Part shown: one piece after another, positions 18,780-26,594 of the stretch
Numbering within the stretch: position 1 is the first letter of the stretch
How the letters are laid out: every line of letters starts with the position of its first letter
Source: an uncultured Clostridia bacterium
GTDB taxonomy: Bacteria; Bacillota; Clostridia; Oscillospirales; Acutalibacteraceae
Length of the DNA: 41,307 nt
Direction: 5' to 3'
Assembly: GCA_946406145.1 (NCBI GenBank)
Contig: CAMJJL010000016.1
Coordinates: 1 to 41,307 of the forward strand
Notes under the pieces: generated by a model
What the model was told of the DNA's origin: nothing
The model's database searches: none
What the model saw: the letters and a program-made list of their open reading frames with translations, nothing else
Position numbers and translations under genes: made by a program

Positions 18780-19451
18780 TTATGATTCGGCTTCGCGCCG
18801 TTTTATCTGTTTTATATGCTTTTTAAATGAAACAATCAGGATCGTGACGACGATCAGATAGGTCAGCATCGGCATCGCTGCTCCGAGATATTGATAGTCT
18901 GACTGGATCAGGCTGTTGTAAACCGAATGATACACGATTGCGAAAGAAAGCAGCGCGAAAGAACCGCACAGGAAAATCTTTTTCTGATCTCGTATAAACG
19001 AGATTCCCACTCCCACCGCAGTGGTACACAGGCTGTGGAGTAATCCCGCGCCGAGTGTACGGATCAGTGCCCACAGGATATCGACAGAGCCTTGCACTAC
19101 CACGGTCTCGACCAATATGGTAGAGTTCTCCAGCAGCGCGAAGCCCAAGCCGGTCATAAACGCGATCGTGAGCAGCGTCTGCCGCTCGGAGGAGATGAAG
19201 ATCGCGTAGATCAGTATCGGCAGCATCTTGATCAGTTCCTCTGTCAGCGGCGTGATATTCGTCGTCACATAGAACAGATTCTGACCGATCAAAGAATTAA
19301 TCAAGCCGTTGACCTCAGAGATAAACAGACAGCAGCACATACCGATAAAGGTGAACAGCAGCACCAGCCGCGTCTGCTTGCGCACGATCGGGATACCGAG
19401 CAGGAACGGGAGCGCAAAACAGATAAAAACGATATAACTTATGTTCTCCAT
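18780..19451 (-). CDS. PrsW-like membrane-embedded metalloprotease
   Basis: The protein has 223 residues, starting MENISYIVFI after AAAGGGGGACAAAACA. A longer frame upstream (to 19883) runs through the preceding gene and looks like a shadow. About seven membrane helices are visible. The motif pattern of the PrsW/M82 group is present: EExxK at 71-75 (PLTEELIK), GFALLEN with E108, GLLHS with H139, and YHSVYN with H175. PrsW proteins cut membrane-bound substrates; in Bacillus subtilis PrsW makes the first cut in the anti-sigma factor RsiW. No sigma/anti-sigma pair is visible here, so the neighbouring paralogous membrane proteins are the obvious candidate substrates or partners, which is inference. 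The gene overlaps the upstream membrane protein by 13 bases and ends 13 bases before array paralog 6. Confidence 0.7.
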   Translation of the reverse strand: MENISYIVFICFALPFLLGIPIVRKQTRLVLLFTFIGMCCCLFISEVNGLINSLIGQNLFYVTTNITPLTEELIKMLPILIYAIFISSERQTLLTIAFMTGLGFALLENSTILVETVVVQGSVDILWALIRTLGAGLLHSLCTTAVGVGISFIRDQKKIFLCGSFALLSFAIVYHSVYNSLIQSDYQYLGAAMPMLTYLIVVTILIVSFKKHIKQIKRREAES

Positions 19452-20113
19452 TGTTTTGTCCCCCTTTCCAGTGCAGGCGCCAGAGCGATCATCGCCACAA
19501 ACAGGATGGTGTAAGGAATAAACCACACCGCTTGAACTTTGACCTGATAACACCAGATAAGATCTTCGATCGTAACACCGACAGCCAGCACGAGAGACAT
19601 GATATGGAACGCTCTCATGCCTGACAAAAAGTCGGAATACTTTTTGGGTATAATCAGATGCTTCAAGCTGTAATAGGATGAAGCTCCGGCGAACAACATC
19701 TCGATCGCACAGGTGATCTTTCGTCCCGAACCTGAAGGCGATAGCAAGATCACCGTTGCGGCGGCGATTGCCGCGAGGGGCGCAGCCAGAGCGATCAAGC
19801 GATATTTCTTCAGCTTTGCCGAGCCGTCGTCGATCAGCGAGTCGATCGCACCGTAGTTTGCCGAAAAAAGAAACATATAGCATCCGATGTTTCCGAAGGT
19901 TCCGATCTGAAAGAGCTGCGGCAGATCGCCCGCTACAACGTATTGGACGATCTCATATAACCGTTCAATGAACAGGCAGCCAAGCGCACAGCCCACCATT
20001 TTTTTATACATTGCTTTTTTCGGTTTAAAAAACTTGATCAGTGAATACACAAAACCGGTCAACGCGCCGAGGCACAGTAAACCGTTGCAGATCAATTCGA
20101 CTTGATAATTCAA
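19439..20113 (-). CDS. Multi-pass membrane protein of unknown function
   Basis: The protein has 224 residues with about six or seven predicted membrane helices (for example GLLCLGALTGFVYSLI, YRLIALAAPLAAIAAATVIL and WFIPYTILFVAMIALA). A conserved-looking FIERLYEIVQY segment lies near residue 50. The start codon overlaps the stop of the response regulator by 4 bases (ATGA), and the end overlaps the PrsW-like gene by 13 bases. It is therefore locked in one translational unit with regulator and protease. I do not recognise the family. It could be a sensor accessory, a protease partner or an export helper; nothing in the sequence decides. Confidence 0.8.
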   Translation of the reverse strand: MNYQVELICNGLLCLGALTGFVYSLIKFFKPKKAMYKKMVGCALGCLFIERLYEIVQYVVAGDLPQLFQIGTFGNIGCYMFLFSANYGAIDSLIDDGSAKLKKYRLIALAAPLAAIAAATVILLSPSGSGRKITCAIEMLFAGASSYYSLKHLIIPKKYSDFLSGMRAFHIMSLVLAVGVTIEDLIWCYQVKVQAVWFIPYTILFVAMIALAPALERGTKQWRT

Positions 20114-20748
20114 GCTCGATCACCTCCCGAATTGTTTTCCGAATCTATATCAATATCCGATATGACGTCCTTCATTCTGACGCCGAGGACATTCATCAGC
20201 TTTCCCATATTAAAGCCGTCGGGAATCCTGTTGCCGTTCTCCCAGCGGTAGATCGTCGTATAGGAAACGCCGATCTCATCCGCTAGCTGTCTTGCCGTCA
20301 AGCCGCGTTCTTGTCTCAGTGTTCTGAGGCGTTCACCGATCGCCTTCGCGTCCCTGACGTCATCATACTGAAAGCTGTCGATCGTCTCTTCCGGCGGAAA
20401 CCGCAGTTTGGCAAATGTTGTTTTCAGCGCATCCTCGGAAACAGGCTTCACGATAAAATCACTGACCGGTACCGCAAACGCCTGCAGCGCGTATTCGGGA
20501 TAACCCGTTACGAAGATAATGTTCAGCCTCGGATTGATCCGGCACATCAGCTCCGCGACCTCGATCCCGTTGAGCCCGGGCATATCGACGTCGAGCAGGG
20601 CGACGTCGACGCGGTGCTTTTTGGTATGCTCGATCGCCTCTCTCTGTTTGGTGAAGCAAACACATTCAGCGCCGGGCAGTACAGACAGCACCTGCCGCTT
20701 GATTTCAGCGATAATCAGCTTATGATTATCCAGAATAATGATGTTCAT
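20110..20748 (-). CDS. Response regulator with XRE-type helix-turn-helix output
   Basis: The protein has 212 residues from the ATG at 20748, which follows AAGGAGAAAAAT. A frame starting 14 codons earlier would begin without a ribosome binding site. The receiver domain (1-about 118) has the phosphate-accepting D53 (ALLDVDMPGLNG), T81 (FVTGYPEYA) and K101 (FIVKPVSE). The output domain (about 140-195) is an XRE/HTH_3 type: LRTLRQERGLTARQLADEIG followed by VSYTTIYRWENGNRIP. Regulators paired with LytS-type kinases usually carry a LytTR domain, so an XRE output is unusual. It probably responds to the kinase encoded just upstream and may control this same locus. Confidence 0.88.
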   Translation of the reverse strand: MNIIILDNHKLIIAEIKRQVLSVLPGAECVCFTKQREAIEHTKKHRVDVALLDVDMPGLNGIEVAELMCRINPRLNIIFVTGYPEYALQAFAVPVSDFIVKPVSEDALKTTFAKLRFPPEETIDSFQYDDVRDAKAIGERLRTLRQERGLTARQLADEIGVSYTTIYRWENGNRIPDGFNMGKLMNVLGVRMKDVISDIDIDSENNSGGDRA

Positions 20749-20771
20749 ATTTTTCTCCTTAAAACGACAAA

Positions 20772-20809
20772 GCGCACCCCACGGGATCAAGTCGTCCCGC
20801 AGAGTACGC
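20772..20809 (-). terminator. Intercistronic RNA hairpin between kinase and regulator
   Basis: In the minus-strand transcript a 15-pair stem forms without a bulge when G-U pairs are allowed (GCGUACUCUGCGGGA with UCCCGUGGGGUGCGC), closing an 8-base loop. A U-rich run (UUUGUCGUUUU) follows, then the regulator's ribosome binding site. It could act as a partial terminator, attenuator or processing site that sets the kinase-to-regulator ratio. The stop codon of the small ORF lies in the loop. Confidence 0.65.
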
Positions 20810-20876
20810 TTTTACGATGTAAACAAATATGCGCAGTGATGATATTATGTATCGAAGTGCACGCGATAGGTGTCAT
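20787..20876 (-). CDS. Possible 29-residue small ORF between kinase and regulator
   Basis: The frame starts ATG at 20876 with AGGAG seven bases upstream and stops at 20787. The peptide starts MTPIACTSIHNIITAH and ends LCGTT; it contains three cysteines. It lies between the sensor kinase stop (22 bases upstream) and the hairpin before the regulator. It could be a leader peptide whose translation affects the hairpin, or a signalling peptide. It has no clear signal peptide or Gly-Gly processing site. Coding is supported only by the ribosome binding site and position. Confidence 0.35.
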   Translation of the reverse strand: MTPIACTSIHNIITAHICLHRKSVLCGTT

Positions 20877-20897
20877 GGTGTAGCTCCTATGAAATGA

Positions 20898-22190
20898 TTA
20901 ATCGTTATAATCAGGTTCCTGTTCCGGTACAAAAACCATCGCTTTGGTACAGCCGGGGCGGCTGTCGAATGTGAGCTTTCCGCCGCACTGTGATTCAAGG
21001 CGTGTTTTTGCGCTTTCCAACCCGACGCCGAGCTCGGTATGCTCCACATCAAAGCCAACGCCGTTATCCTCAACCGTAATCGTATATCCGCCTTCTGTTT
21101 TTCGGGAAGAGATCGTGATAACACCGCCGCTCTCCAGCGTGCCGATCCCGTGAATGACCGCGTTCTCGACCAGCGGCTCTACCGTCAGCGGAGGGATACG
21201 AAATTCGAGCTCTTCGGTTTGAAACTCTACTACCAAGCCCGTTTCATCATCTACATTTTCAATGTTCAAAAATGCCTTGATGTGCTCCAGCTCCTTGCTG
21301 AATTCGATCAGCTCATTTGAGCGCATTGCGTCGATATTACGCCTGATATACAGAGAGAAATCATCGACCGCGTCGGACGCCTTTTTCTGATCCGTCCAGA
21401 TCAGCGCCTTGATGATAAACAGGGCGTTGTAGATAAAGTGCGGCGAGATCTGGTTTTGCAGAAGCCGCAGGTTTGTATTGGACAGCTCCAGCTCCTTCTG
21501 CGTCAGTGCAAGCTCCTTTTTCAAGCTGTCTTCTCTGATCCTCGCCTGATATACGAAATTCAGGAAGAAGTAATACAGATAGATATCGACGATCTGAACA
21601 TACTTGACGATACCGCTGACGACGCCGAAATATTCTAACATACAGGAAATGACTGTCGTCACCGCCAAATACATGATGATCGTATTGTATCCCGACGTCA
21701 CATCGTAGAAATAGCGAAGCGAGACGATCACCAGCACGAACAGATAGAACAATGATACACAAAACGGGAACGCTCGCAGCGGACCTTCTACAAAATAATA
21801 TTCCTTGCTGAAGGACAGCACCGTCAGACCGGTCACACTCGGTCCGATTGTTACGGCAAGCGCGCTGATCAGATTCGGGATCACCAGCAGCCAGCGAAGC
21901 ACCTTGTTCTCCACCAGCACCATGATCTGCATCATCAATATCGTCGGTGGGATCAGGTATTTGATGATCGTCGTCCAATATCGTATATCCGCAAGGGACG
22001 GATCGTTCTCCGACCATTTGCATACGAACTCCACGAACAGCGACAAAACCATAATGATCGCCATGATCCAGAGTGTGAACACCGCCGGCAGTTTATTCTT
22101 TCTGTTGGTAAGCATCAATACGACCAATCCGCAGACCAATAAAATCGAGGGATAGTCATATCTTAGAAATTCAATAAACGTAAATTCCAT
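20898..22190 (-). CDS. LytS/YehU-type membrane sensor histidine kinase
   Basis: The protein has 430 residues. The first 215 or so form about six or seven membrane helices, followed by a short coiled coil (about 220-245). The His_kinase dimerisation motif LLQNQISPHFIYNALF contains H251. An HATPase_c-type domain follows with EPLVENAVIHG (N-box, about 347), DNGVGFD and GVGLESAKTRLE. This is the arrangement of the LytS/YehU/NatK kinase family. No separate extracellular domain exists, so the ligand is probably sensed within or close to the membrane. The start has only a weak ribosome binding site. It is the first gene of the long minus-strand run and should phosphorylate the XRE-output regulator. 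Confidence 0.9.
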   Translation of the reverse strand: MEFTFIEFLRYDYPSILLVCGLVVLMLTNRKNKLPAVFTLWIMAIIMVLSLFVEFVCKWSENDPSLADIRYWTTIIKYLIPPTILMMQIMVLVENKVLRWLLVIPNLISALAVTIGPSVTGLTVLSFSKEYYFVEGPLRAFPFCVSLFYLFVLVIVSLRYFYDVTSGYNTIIMYLAVTTVISCMLEYFGVVSGIVKYVQIVDIYLYYFFLNFVYQARIREDSLKKELALTQKELELSNTNLRLLQNQISPHFIYNALFIIKALIWTDQKKASDAVDDFSLYIRRNIDAMRSNELIEFSKELEHIKAFLNIENVDDETGLVVEFQTEELEFRIPPLTVEPLVENAVIHGIGTLESGGVITISSRKTEGGYTITVEDNGVGFDVEHTELGVGLESAKTRLESQCGGKLTFDSRPGCTKAMVFVPEQEPDYND

Positions 22191-22222
22191 ATTATTATTC
22201 CATTATTCGATTATTTTAGTAT

Positions 22223-22251
22223 AGTATAGCACATTTATTGCCGGATTTCAT
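22223..22251 (-). promoter_or_regulatory. Probable sigma-A promoter of the kinase/array locus
   Basis: On the minus strand, ATGAAA (-35) and TATACT (-10) are separated by 17 bases, about 33 bases before the kinase start. A second TATACT overlaps 5 bases downstream. Confidence 0.45.
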
Positions 22252-22653
22252 TACCAGTTGGCAACAATCAAAAAAACAGCAAAGCAAATTTGTATATACA
22301 ACTTCACGAATTCTTGAAATAAATGATTCTTTTTGTATCGCATGATTCCGTTTACAATGATCAAATGCAATTAAGACCGAATAAAAAGTGATCCTAAAAA
22401 ACAATCCCATATCCTCTGTCCGTTTTCGGTATTTTTCTGTAGCGCCGTATGTTGCGCCCTGTGACCGCATGGTAAACTCCTTCATTCGATGGGGTTCAAG
22501 AGGCCGCCGATTCGACTCCGATCACTCGGACAACGGAGGGAAGCTTTTGAACCTTCTCTCTTTTTCTAAAAAGGGTGAAACAGTATATCTTAAACCCCAT
22601 AAAACGTCGGGCTAATGAAGCCGATGTAATCTTTCAATCGAAACGAATGTAAA
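22252..22653. other. Gene-poor stretch with conserved-looking non-coding or remnant sequence
   Basis: No convincing gene lies here. A minus-strand frame (22216-22485, 89 codons, beginning MKEFTMRSQGATYGATEKYR) and a plus-strand frame (22388-22615) overlap one another. Around 22485-22550 the sequence GATTCGACTCCGATCACTCG is reminiscent of a tRNA-derived or attachment-type sequence, but no cloverleaf can be folded from it. It may be the remnant of an integrated element. Confidence 0.35.
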
Positions 22654-22691
22654 AATCCGAACCTTGTCATGATGGGAGAAGGGTTCGGATT
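22654..22691. terminator. Hairpin upstream of the dockerin gene
   Basis: AATCCGAACC and GGTTCGGATT form a 10-pair stem around an 18-base loop. It lies before the promoter of the dockerin gene. The uridine run after it is poor, so it may be a weak terminator or another structure. Confidence 0.4.
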
Positions 22692-22791
22692 GTTGCTTGA
22701 TATTTTTATTAAGGCGAATCATCAAAAATATGAAAATCGTTCCCTTATGTGACGGTTGTGTGAAAGTTATCTGAAAGCTTTGTGAGAATGA

Positions 22792-22820
22792 TTGAAACTC
22801 CTTTTTGTTTTTTGTATGAT
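22792..22820 (+). promoter_or_regulatory. Sigma-A promoter of the dockerin beta-helix gene
   Basis: TTGAAA (-35) and TATGAT (-10) are spaced by 17 bases, 54 bases upstream of the start codon. Confidence 0.7.
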
Positions 22821-22873
22821 ACAAGTGGAAACCCAAACGGAGCACAAAGCAACAAATCGAAAGGAGATCCATT

Positions 22874-25426
22874 ATGATACGAAAACTCTTATCCATTCTA
22901 CTGGCGCTGATGCTGGTACTCACCCTCGCGATCCCCACTATGGCGGCGTCTGTCGATAGGGCTGATACTGCTGCCGTAGCAGCACAGAGCGCAGAGCTGG
23001 CCTTCTCAAACAGCTTCATCACCGAGACCCAATCCGGCAGCGGCTATACCATCGACGGCACGACGCTGACCATCACCACGGCAGGTACCTACCGCATCTC
23101 CGGCAGCTGTAATGAGGGTGCGATCATCGTCAGCAAGGGGCTGAGCAACGTCACGCTGATCCTCGATAACCTGACGCTTTCATCCTCAGCGACCGCGCCG
23201 ATCGTCGTCAAGAAAAGCGCGACGGTCAACCTCCATTTAGTCGGTACCTCAACCCTCACCGATAACGAAGATCTCGCGAACGAGACCTCCTCCGACACAA
23301 CCATAGCCGAAGCATTTGAAGGCGCGGCGATTAAGGTCAAGAGCGGCTCCTCCGTGACCTTCTGCGGCGACGGTGATCTGAACGTCGTCGCCAACGCGAA
23401 GAACGGTATCAAGGGCGGCTCGACTGCCGAATTGATTTTTAACCAAAGCGGTACGATCAACGTAAGCGGCAACGCGAAATACTACGGTGCGACAACCACC
23501 GGCGCGGCAGTCAACAACGGTATCGGCTGTGACGGCAGTATCGTCATCAATCAGGGTACCTATGTTATCAAGGCCGCGAACGACGGCATCAAGAGCGCTC
23601 CGGACGCGACGGATGAGACCGAAGGAACCACGATCGACACCGAGTCGGCAGGCACCGTGACCATCAACGGCGGCACCTTCGATATCGACGTAGACGGCGA
23701 CGGCATCCAGGGCGATACCGCGCTGAATATCAACGGCGGAACCTTTGATATCCGCACATGGAAGGGCTACAGCGTGTGGAACGATACCCTTGCCAACGAA
23801 TACAGCTGTAAGGGACTCAAGGCATCCGGCGACCGTGCCGAAGAAGCAGGCATCGAGCCTGCGCTCAATATCACGGGCGGTTCCTTTGTGCTGAATACGG
23901 GCGACGATGCTGTCCATTCCGACGCGTATGCTACCGTGACCGGCGGCACCTTTACCATTCAGACAGGCGACGACGGTATGCACGCCGATACCTCTCTCAC
24001 CATCGGTACCGAAAACGGCTTAGCTCGCGATCCCGATATCACCATCAACAACTCTTATGAAGGTCTTGAAGGTAGTACGGTCTACATCTATTCCGGCCGC
24101 AGTTATGTTGTCGCAAGCGACGATGGCGTGAACGCGGCGGGCGGCAGCTCCAGCGGTTCCGATCCCGGTGCAGGCGGCGGCAACACCTTCAAGCCCGGCG
24201 GCGGTCCCGGAGGACGTCCGGGCGGCAATACGAATCCCGGCGGTTCAACTACAACCACAGGTAACTATAATATCTACATCTACGGCGGCGATCTGTACGT
24301 CAATTGCGACGGCGACGGTCTTGATTCCAACGGCGGCTTGTACCTCTACGGCGGAACACAGGCAGTATTCAGCATGAAGTCCGGCGGTGACAATTCTCCG
24401 ATCGACGCTGACGGCGCCGTATCCATCCAGGGCGCTTCACTCTTTGCGGCAGGCTCCAGAGGAATGGACGGCGCGCAGTCAAGCTGGTTCGGCAGCAATC
24501 AGAAGTACGCTTCAAGCACCTCGAGCTATACAGCAGGCAAGATCATCAACACCAAGGCAGGCAGCAGCGGCAGCGTGATCTTCAGCTATACACTGCCCAA
24601 GGCGGTTAACTTTGTTTTGGCATCCTATCCGACTTCCGTATCGAGCAATGCCCCGTCTATCTCGACCGCGACGAGTGTGACCTCGTGCAAGGGCGGCTCG
24701 TGGAGCCACAGCTGGAACTCCGGCACGGTCACGACCGACGCGACTTCCGCTTCCACCGGCGTAAAAACCTACACCTGCACCAAGTGCGGCGAAACGGAGC
24801 AGCAGACGATCCCGATGACCGTTATGATCGACGCTTGCGATCATTCTGTTGAGCAGGAAGCGATCGTCGACAAAGGCTACACCGTGACCTTCGCGGGCGA
24901 CAGCGGCGTGGATTCTATTACCGTATATCAGACGCAGGACTCCACCGGCGCATCTGAATCCGTCTCCGCGACAGGCTCGACCATATCCCGCAGCAGCGCG
25001 ACAGGCGAGCCGGATTCCACCGGCGACGGTCAGGTCAACTTCACCGTTGTTCTCAAGGATGGGTATACGCTTGACGGCGTTTCCGCAACAGACGGAACCT
25101 ATAAAAATATCAAGGATTTGTCGAACAACACTTATCGTATCACCAAGATCACCGCTGATACTACCGTTACGATCACAACGCAGAAGAGTGAGGATCCCTC
25201 CGCTTACATCCTCGGTGATACAGACAGCGACGGTATTGTCACCATTCGCGACTCAGTGTGGATTCAGCGCGCGCTGGTCGGCATCAGTGTTCTCGCTGAC
25301 TTTAACGAAGCTGCCGCCGATGTTGACGGCGATGGGTTCATGACGATCAAGGATGCAGCTTATATTCAGCGCTATCTGGTAGGAGTAGATATTCCCTACG
25401 CGATTGGTGAAACCGTGAACGGCTGA
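22874..25426 (+). CDS. Secreted dockerin protein with Cthe_2159-like carbohydrate-binding beta-helix (DUF4353)
   Basis: The protein has 850 residues and starts after AAAGGAG. A Sec signal peptide ends near residue 25 (PTMAAS). Residues of about 40-430 and 460-540 show the repeats of the DUF4353 family (DGTTLTITTAGTYRISG, NAKNGIKGG, DGDGIQGDTALNINGGTFDI, TGDDAVHSD). The founding member, Cthe_2159, is a beta-helix that binds cellulose and polygalacturonate. A Gly/Pro/Ser linker (about 420-460) splits the beta-helix. A CTKCGE segment follows near 640, and then the C-terminal type I dockerin (about 780-845), with two calcium-binding repeats DTDSDGIVTIRDSVWIQRAL and DVDGDGFMTIKDAAYIQRYL. The dockerin should attach it to a cohesin of a cellulosome or amylosome-like complex. 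It is transcribed alone between its own promoter and terminator. Confidence 0.9.
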   Translation: MIRKLLSILLALMLVLTLAIPTMAASVDRADTAAVAAQSAELAFSNSFITETQSGSGYTIDGTTLTITTAGTYRISGSCNEGAIIVSKGLSNVTLILDNLTLSSSATAPIVVKKSATVNLHLVGTSTLTDNEDLANETSSDTTIAEAFEGAAIKVKSGSSVTFCGDGDLNVVANAKNGIKGGSTAELIFNQSGTINVSGNAKYYGATTTGAAVNNGIGCDGSIVINQGTYVIKAANDGIKSAPDATDETEGTTIDTESAGTVTINGGTFDIDVDGDGIQGDTALNINGGTFDIRTWKGYSVWNDTLANEYSCKGLKASGDRAEEAGIEPALNITGGSFVLNTGDDAVHSDAYATVTGGTFTIQTGDDGMHADTSLTIGTENGLARDPDITINNSYEGLEGSTVYIYSGRSYVVASDDGVNAAGGSSSGSDPGAGGGNTFKPGGGPGGRPGGNTNPGGSTTTTGNYNIYIYGGDLYVNCDGDGLDSNGGLYLYGGTQAVFSMKSGGDNSPIDADGAVSIQGASLFAAGSRGMDGAQSSWFGSNQKYASSTSSYTAGKIINTKAGSSGSVIFSYTLPKAVNFVLASYPTSVSSNAPSISTATSVTSCKGGSWSHSWNSGTVTTDATSASTGVKTYTCTKCGETEQQTIPMTVMIDACDHSVEQEAIVDKGYTVTFAGDSGVDSITVYQTQDSTGASESVSATGSTISRSSATGEPDSTGDGQVNFTVVLKDGYTLDGVSATDGTYKNIKDLSNNTYRITKITADTTVTITTQKSEDPSAYILGDTDSDGIVTIRDSVWIQRALVGISVLADFNEAAADVDGDGFMTIKDAAYIQRYLVGVDIPYAIGETVNG

Positions 25427-25451
25427 TCCCTCGTCCGACATTACAGCACAC

Positions 25452-25485
25452 AAAAACCGGCAATCACTGCGATTGCCGGTTTTTT
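25452..25485. terminator. Bidirectional rho-independent terminator
   Basis: AAAACCGGCAATC and GATTGCCGGTTTT pair around a short ACTGC loop, with T and A runs on the two sides. It serves the dockerin gene on the plus strand and the esterase gene on the minus strand, which converge here. Confidence 0.85.
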
Positions 25486-25517
25486 CATTACTGTGAGCAC
25501 ACTGACATAGAGATGTG

Positions 25518-26594
25518 TTATTTAAAAATCTTATTGATAAAACTGTACATACAGACACGCCAAAAGTCAGAGTTATGCGCATAGCCCTCGACGTAATCAT
25601 ACTGATAGCCGAGCCCCATATCACGGAAAACCTCGCTGTAATACTGCGTGGCGCGGATATTGTACGGATCCTCACTGCCTACGGCAAGGTAGAGATAGAT
25701 CGGCATGGTATCCTGTGTCGGCTGCGGCAGGGAGTCAAAGTACGGGATCGACCAGTAGCTGCCCGAGTAATAGTCGCCCACGGCGATCACATTGCCGTCG
25801 GGCGCGATACCGGCGATATAGCCGATCCGATCGAGCCACTGAAAGCCCGTACACAGCGACTTTGCGCCGCCCTCGGATACACCTGCAACAGCGTTATTCT
25901 CACGTCCGTCGGCTACCGCGTAATGCGCTTTCATAAACGGCATGAGATCGACGGCGATATCGTCCACCGTCTTGTCATAAGCGGCTCGCATCCGGTAGCC
26001 GTCAAGCTCCTCCTTGACACTCTGTTTGCCCGTGTACATATCCACGCCGACGATGATCATCGGCGCGGCAATGCCCTCGCGGAACATATTGCCGTACAGC
26101 AGATGCAGATAGGAATCCTCATGCAGATGACCGGTATAATCACCGCCCCAGCCGTGGATCATATACAGCACGGGATAGGCGGCGTTCGCGTCATAACCGG
26201 GCGGCAGCAGGATGTTGACGCGCTTGTTGTCATCGGCAGTCGTCGAGAAATAAGTGACGTCGGTCACCAGCGTGCCGTAATCGGTGCCGCTCTGTCGCTC
26301 GAACCACGAGGAACCGAGGTTATAGTCATTCGCTGTCGCATAAGGGTCAAACGAAGATCGCTCTTGAGTCGGCTCAGGCGCATCGGTCTGAGCGGAGGCT
26401 GTTACCCGGGGCGCATCGGTCTGAGCGGTCGTGGATTGTTCGGTTGCGGTTGCCGCTTCTGTCGCTTTAGCCACTGACTCTGTTTGCGCCTGCGGTTCTT
26501 TTTCATCCGCGGTAGCGGAATCGTTCTTGGCGCACGCAGCGATCCCGAGAGCGATAGAGATAATCAAAAGCAGGATCGGTAGTTTTTTCATCAT
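25518..26594 (-). CDS. Esterase lipoprotein (alpha/beta hydrolase, esterase D/feruloyl-esterase-like)
   Basis: The protein has 358 residues. A lipoprotein signal peptide ends in the lipobox GIAAC with C21 as the lipid anchor. A Thr/Ala/Gln-rich linker (22-80) follows, then an alpha/beta hydrolase of the PF00756 esterase type. Likely catalytic residues are S240 (AGVSEGG), D309 (GSEDPYN) and H340 (GYAHNSDFW); YPVLYMIHGWGG is the oxyanion-side motif. Relatives remove acyl groups such as feruloyl or acetyl esters from plant polysaccharides, which fits the dockerin genes nearby; the substrate is inferred. The start overlaps the DUF4405 gene by ATGA, so it is the last gene of that operon. It should act outside the cell, tethered to the membrane. 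Confidence 0.85.
   Translation of the reverse strand: MMKKLPILLLIISIALGIAACAKNDSATADEKEPQAQTESVAKATEAATATEQSTTAQTDAPRVTASAQTDAPEPTQERSSFDPYATANDYNLGSSWFERQSGTDYGTLVTDVTYFSTTADDNKRVNILLPPGYDANAAYPVLYMIHGWGGDYTGHLHEDSYLHLLYGNMFREGIAAPMIIVGVDMYTGKQSVKEELDGYRMRAAYDKTVDDIAVDLMPFMKAHYAVADGRENNAVAGVSEGGAKSLCTGFQWLDRIGYIAGIAPDGNVIAVGDYYSGSYWSIPYFDSLPQPTQDTMPIYLYLAVGSEDPYNIRATQYYSEVFRDMGLGYQYDYVEGYAHNSDFWRVCMYSFINKIFK

Noticed and set aside
19452-19883. In-frame 144-codon extension of the PrsW-like gene
   Set aside because: It lies antiphase inside the 224-residue membrane protein gene on the same strand, and its translation is Arg/Ser/Cys-rich and unlike a domain.
22485-22550. tRNA gene
   Set aside because: Only a T-loop-like TTCGACT is present. 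Acceptor, D and anticodon stems could not be formed.
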